From Symsagittifera roscoffensis (taxonomy: Eukaryota; Xenacoelomorpha; Acoela; Convolutidae), in assembly GCF_963678635.1 (NCBI RefSeq), contig NC_087064.1:79526512-79586511 (forward strand): a stretch of 60,000 bases of DNA, in the 5' to 3' direction. Shown piece after piece: positions 56,001 to 60,000 of this stretch (position 1 is the stretch's first letter; the number at the start of each line of letters is the position of its first letter). Under the pieces are notes generated by a model. That model worked only from the letters and a program-made list of their open reading frames with translations. It ran no database searches and had not been told where the DNA came from. Made by a program: the position numbers and the translations under genes.

Positions 56001-56050
56001 TTAAGTCACCAGGACTGTTTCCGAAAATCATTTTTTTGGAATTTTTTTTA

Positions 56051-58071
56051 ATTTTTTTTTTTAATTTTGAGTTTTTTTTTAAGTAATTGTATAATTTGTC
56101 ACAGACAACGTTATTTAACAATCTGAAAAGTCCTATTGATTCAATATGCTTTCAGTATGCATTGTTTCATTTGTTACGTTGCGTTACAGTTCTATTCTGC
56201 AAGGCGAACCAAACTGTGTGGTGCACTGGAATTGGACTGGGTTATTGTAAGTGGTATGGATGTAGGGTGACCACCAAAGCCTCTGCTTCAGCCTATCATT
56301 TTACTGTATGCTCTCGGTGCATAACTCGTAGACATACCTTTTAGACGTTTTTACATTATCAGCTGAGATGCTACATCTAGAAACAGAGGCAGAATTTCGC
56401 TTAATAGAAAAATTTAATCCAAACTAAAAGGGAACCCGCTGTTTTGAAATCAGACGGACATTTTATTTCAGAGCTAACGAAATTTCATTGTTCATATTCG
56501 TCATGTCTATAAATGCATGCAAAAAAGAAGATAGATGGATCCTTTTTCAAATTAATTTTGATTCTGATGAACAGTGCATAATGTATAACAATGGTTTTGT
56601 TTTTGGTCGACCGAGTTCGTATAAACTTGAATCTAACCATCCGCAAATTTATAGTCGACCTGACACGGCTTTGCCTTCTCTCTTAAGATGAGGGCCTATT
56701 CTATCGCTTTGAATCTTGCGTTTTGTTTCTATTTGATTCAAGCAATTAATTGCACTCCAAAAAACTTTAATACTGAAAAAACTTTGGTATATGCAAGATA
56801 TACCGTTCCATGTTTCTAATATGACTTATTCCCTTCAGTCATTTCAACCCTCATGCTGGTATTCTACCTTCATACTGGAACAGTCACGTTCTAAAGCCAC
56901 TTTAGCGTCCATATATCCTAACCTATCTGCCAGCACCATTATTTTACTCGTCTAGGATCCAATTTATACAGTGTACCTTCATACATCAACAACAACTGTC
57001 ATCGCTTAGGATTTTGAGTCCCAACTTCTTGTGTTTACGGTAAACACAATCCAACTGACTCGTCAATTCATTTCAACATTGCGCAGTTTTTTGGCTTTTT
57101 TAATTTTTTTTTAAGTTTTGAGCTTTTTCTTCATGGAAATAGTACTTTGAAGCCGATAGCCCATGAGTAGAAACAATAATAACAACTAGAATGACTCTAA
57201 GAGCGCAAACATTAAACAACCAAATAGATTTACATAACCATCGTCATTTTTTCTTTTTTGAAAAAAAATCATTAAAAATAATTTCGAAGTAGCTAATTTT
57301 ATGAAAAACTTCAAATGAAGTGTCTTCAACATGTTTTAAAACGAGATCATTTGCTCTGTTCAACGTTTTTTGTTCTCACTCTACCTCGTTTTTACTATTT
57401 CATTTAATCTACCTATTTACATATACCATCTTATTTAGAATACTACTTGATGCAAAACAGCGTCATTTGGTCATTACCAAAAAACATACAGTTACGTATG
57501 AAAATGATTGCCAGGTTGGTTTTGCAACAAAAAGTTTTCAACTAGTCACGTTCACTTAATGAAACTATGTGATTCATAAATGGATCTAAATTTGCCGTCA
57601 GTTTCTACTCAATTTCTTTTCAAGCTATTCTGTTCAAGCTATTCCGTGATCTGTTCAAGCAATTGTAACCATCAACTAATGTGTGCCGTAACTTTGATCA
57701 TACCTTATTTGAATTTTGTTCACTGAATTGGCTCACTTTTCGCTAGTCATTTCGACTTTCAAATTAATTGGGAAAAGAAGCAGATTTGATTTATTTCATT
57801 TGCTATTTATTCTCAGAGTACCTCCTCTGCCTCATATATTAAAACAGTCTTTCTGTGGAACAGAACTTATTGGAGCAGCCGGTCAGTTATTTAAAATTTT
57901 TTAATCAGTTTAATGAAAAACATTTCTATTTTTTTTTCGACAAATTAAAATCTTGATTTAGACCTTCAGTTAGGACGTAAATGGTTCAGCATGACAGTTT
58001 AAAGCAACATTTTCAAATTCTTAAATATTCAATAAAATTGAAATTTGACACTTCCATATGCATCATATCTG
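56051..58071. other. no gene seen
   Basis: AT-rich DNA right of the tandem array. It does not resume the interrupted Ty3/gypsy reverse transcriptase. Open frames at 56087-56344, 56488-56691 and 57320-57559 show no family resemblance. Small repeats of TTCAAGCTATTC and GTTCAAGCAATTG occur at about 57620-57665. Confidence 0.35.
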
Positions 58072-58203
58072 GACCGAGCTGGACGAACTTACGAACAAGA
58101 GGTCAGACTTGGTGTACAGTTTTGTTGCATCCATAGGTCTGATTTTGCAACAAAACTGTGCACAAGGTCTGACATCTTGTTCATCCAATCGTCCGACTCG
58201 GTT
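58072..58203. repeat. 58-bp-arm inverted repeat (hairpin)
   Basis: The left arm 58072-58129 (GACCGAGCTGGACGA to AGTTTTGTTGCA) is mirrored by 58146-58203 (TGCAACAAAACT to TCGTCCGACTCGGTT) across a 16-base loop, with about a dozen mismatches. It could be a small foldback transposon or the template of a hairpin RNA. No target duplication is obvious. Confidence 0.75.
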
Positions 58204-59104
58204 CGGAAATGAGTTATATGGTACCTTTGAAAAGTCAAAAAACCTTTTATTTGAAAAGTTACTATTTACCTTATTTTTTTAAATGTGAATGTTTATGAGT
58301 TGTTTCTACATTTTTTCAGAAGCAATATTGCAGTTTCACCTGATCAATATAATTAAAAGAAAAACCCGTTTTAATTTTTTACTTATGCCATATTAATGTA
58401 AACTTCGCCAATTTCAACTTCGCTAACGAAAAGTTAACATCATGTGAAGTAATGATTATTACATCAACCGCTTATCATCATGGGGAAAGTCACGTTGCAA
58501 TTCACCATAGATAGACCCCAACTAATTCAACAATCAGGTCTGATAACATGAGTTTGTTATTTGTTTATGGTACACTTGGTTGTGTTTGTGTTGTCGAATT
58601 GAAGTTATTATATAATAAATATTGTTTTGTTGAATACACACTTATTATATTAGTTCAAAATATATTTAATATTAAGTGATTGCTGGCCTTTGAAACACAA
58701 GTAGGGGCGTAAAGCCCATTCATTTTCCAGTAAAAACTCTAAAGAATGATCATTGATCAGTTCCATTGAAACCTCATATATTAATTACATTGAAATTTAG
58801 TTTGAAGTCTTATTAACAGTTAGTGAACATAATTTTTTTCGGTGGGTCTTAATGATTTGCAAACTTTCTTCATCATGCAAAACGTTAATTTTATGGGGGC
58901 TCGAATCTAATTTTTGTGATTCCTATTCCATATTTTTTGGAACTTCAATTGGTTGTGAAATTGAAAGAAAAATGAGAAGCCTAAGGACTCCACTGATAGA
59001 AACATCCTCAATCATGCAAGCTTTCATTTTCATACTTTTTTGAGCATGGGATCCCTTGTAAAGCACTTTTCTTTCGTAGATGTTTTTTATCCTCTTCTTT
59101 AAAT
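58204..59104. other. no gene seen
   Basis: AT-rich DNA up to the second gap. No exon, RNA gene or element end is supported. Confidence 0.35.
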
Positions 59105-59304
59105 NNNNNNNNNNNNNNNNNNNNNNNNNNNNNNNNNNNNNNNNNNNNNNNNNNNNNNNNNNNNNNNNNNNNNNNNNNNNNNNNNNNNNNNNNNNNNNNN
59201 NNNNNNNNNNNNNNNNNNNNNNNNNNNNNNNNNNNNNNNNNNNNNNNNNNNNNNNNNNNNNNNNNNNNNNNNNNNNNNNNNNNNNNNNNNNNNNNNNNNN
59301 NNNN
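59105..59304. other. assembly gap, 200 N
   Basis: Exactly 200 N, a second scaffold gap of unknown true length. Confidence 0.98.
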
Positions 59305-59358
59305 GACAGCAAAGTTTTAACTAGACAGAGAATTTGCTTCAATCTACGATTTCTAAGA

Positions 59359-59635
59359 GGGATTAAATCTCCGTTTACGCGTTAATATCGTGAAATATTT
59401 CGGGCGTTATTAGTCCCAAATTGGCAAAAATGGCAATCTTTAAACCCCAATAATTTTACAAAAATTGATCACAGGTGAAATATCTTTTCAACTTTAAGCT
59501 CAAAACATCAAAAATTCTTGAATGATATAAGAAAATTTTACCAAAAATTGCTAGTTAAAAGGCCACAATTTGTCAGAAGAAAAAAAAACCACCCGAAAGC
59601 AAATATTCCGTTACCTATATTACGAAGGTGGGAAC
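59359..59635 (+). repeat. dispersed repeat 'ATTCCGTTAC' family, long copy
   Basis: Long copy matching 46587-46864 from GGATTAAATCTCCGTTTACG to GGAAC at 59631-59635. The terminal stem is degraded here (ACCTATATTACGAAGGT). The remaining 365 bases to the window end show nothing I can identify. Confidence 0.65.
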
Positions 59636-60000
59636 AAAAAAAAAACAATCAAGATTAATAACAAACATTTTTTAGTTTGCTGATGAGCCTTTTTTGTTGC
59701 ATGCGAATAGATTTTAGCCCAAATGAAGCCTATTCTAAGAAAGGTAATTTGTTATTCGAACTTTGAAGGGCGAAAAGTAAATTTTGTAAAAGATTCATTT
59801 TTGAATAAAATTGAAACCGGTGACTAAAAATAGGATGCTATAACTCACTCGTTGCAATATTGAAACAGGCAAAAGCAATAAAAAGCATTGCCCTTGAAAT
59901 TTTGCAACCTAAATTTATGAGAGATAAAATTAAAACCTTGCATTACAAGATATCGATGGAAAACAGAAGGAGGGTTTTTTCCTAAGAATTGAGCTGTGAA

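Larger units (their letters stand above)
51491..56050. repeat. tandem array of about 1.6-kb units with conserved hairpins
   Basis: Three diverged units start at about 51491, 53137 and 54767, each with GGTGG(T/C)CG(T/C)CGCG. The array ends about 56050 within the third. Each unit has a hairpin near its start (51527-51547, 53177-53199, 54801-54821). A block reading TGACTTAT(G/A)... GGGAAATGGGGGGCAAAAA follows in units 1 and 3. A block AGCCTACTAA and GAGATCAAAA precedes a long hairpin, GGACTGTTTC to GAAACAGTCC (52784, 54435; half preserved at 56012). Units 1 and 2 then carry AGAGCACCC-(TTC or GCA)-GGGTGCTCT (53019-53039, 54655-54675). No coding frame is conserved. I do not recognise the family. 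The array abuts a Ty3/gypsy RT in mid-domain. Confidence 0.8.

Noticed and set aside
56087-56344. Cys-containing frame (GYCKWYGCRVTTKASASAYH) as a secreted or zinc-binding protein
   Set aside because: No signal peptide, no splice context, no conserved cysteine spacing that I recognise.

Overview
This 60-kb window is AT-rich (by eye roughly two-thirds A+T) nuclear DNA from an animal, almost certainly an invertebrate. Short coding exons with GT/AG splice junctions sit in multi-kilobase introns, and most of the rest is decayed mobile DNA: LINE, SINE, Ty3/gypsy, MULE, hAT-type, Tc1/mariner-type and foldback elements. There is no bacterial or operon organisation. I cannot fix the phylum. Two runs of exactly 200 N (12983-13182 and 59105-59304) are scaffold gap fillers.

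Host genes. (1) A UBE2L3/UbcH7-type ubiquitin-conjugating enzyme on the + strand: coding exons 818-985 and 5866-6204, phase-0 junction, predicted 168 aa, apparently complete. (2) The first coding exon of eIF2B subunit alpha (9263-9569, +). (3) The last coding exon of an MGST1-type MAPEG glutathione transferase (13899-14160, +). The remaining exons of (2) and (3) were not found, and a gap lies between them. (4) A minus-strand membrane-protein locus, 29185 down to 17724, with six recognisable exons. The last two join in phase and read as TM5-TM7 of a rhodopsin-like receptor. Three middle exons join in phase and are hydrophilic. The most upstream is a multi-pass membrane exon interrupted by a hAT-type element with an exact 8-bp target duplication. 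Whether these six are one gene or two is unresolved.

Mobile and repeated DNA, left to right: a LINE 3' end (1-440); an antisense LINE reverse-transcriptase remnant in the UBE2L3 intron (3531-4310); two MULE-type MITEs with 9-bp duplications (1250-1481, 7532-7717); tRNA-headed repeats (5190, 10624, 12276, 30049, 31072); several CAGRGGCGG-ended hAT-type MITEs (14-16, 25 and 28.6 kb); a nearly intact-ended but coding-dead MULE (21416-23145) inside the receptor-locus intron; and a family of short palindromic elements beginning GGATC.

From about 33.5 to 43.8 kb a mosaic tandem duplication has four partial units. One unit carries an 844-bp TIR element whose empty site is preserved in two sister units. 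From about 44 to 51.5 kb lie remnants of two Ty3/gypsy elements in opposite orientation. The second is cut in mid-reverse-transcriptase by a tandem array of about 1.6-kb units (51491-56050) whose units share conserved hairpins, one with compensating stem changes. I do not recognise that array, and it is the best candidate for something undescribed. The last 4 kb has no gene I can support but holds a 58-bp-arm hairpin at 58072-58203.
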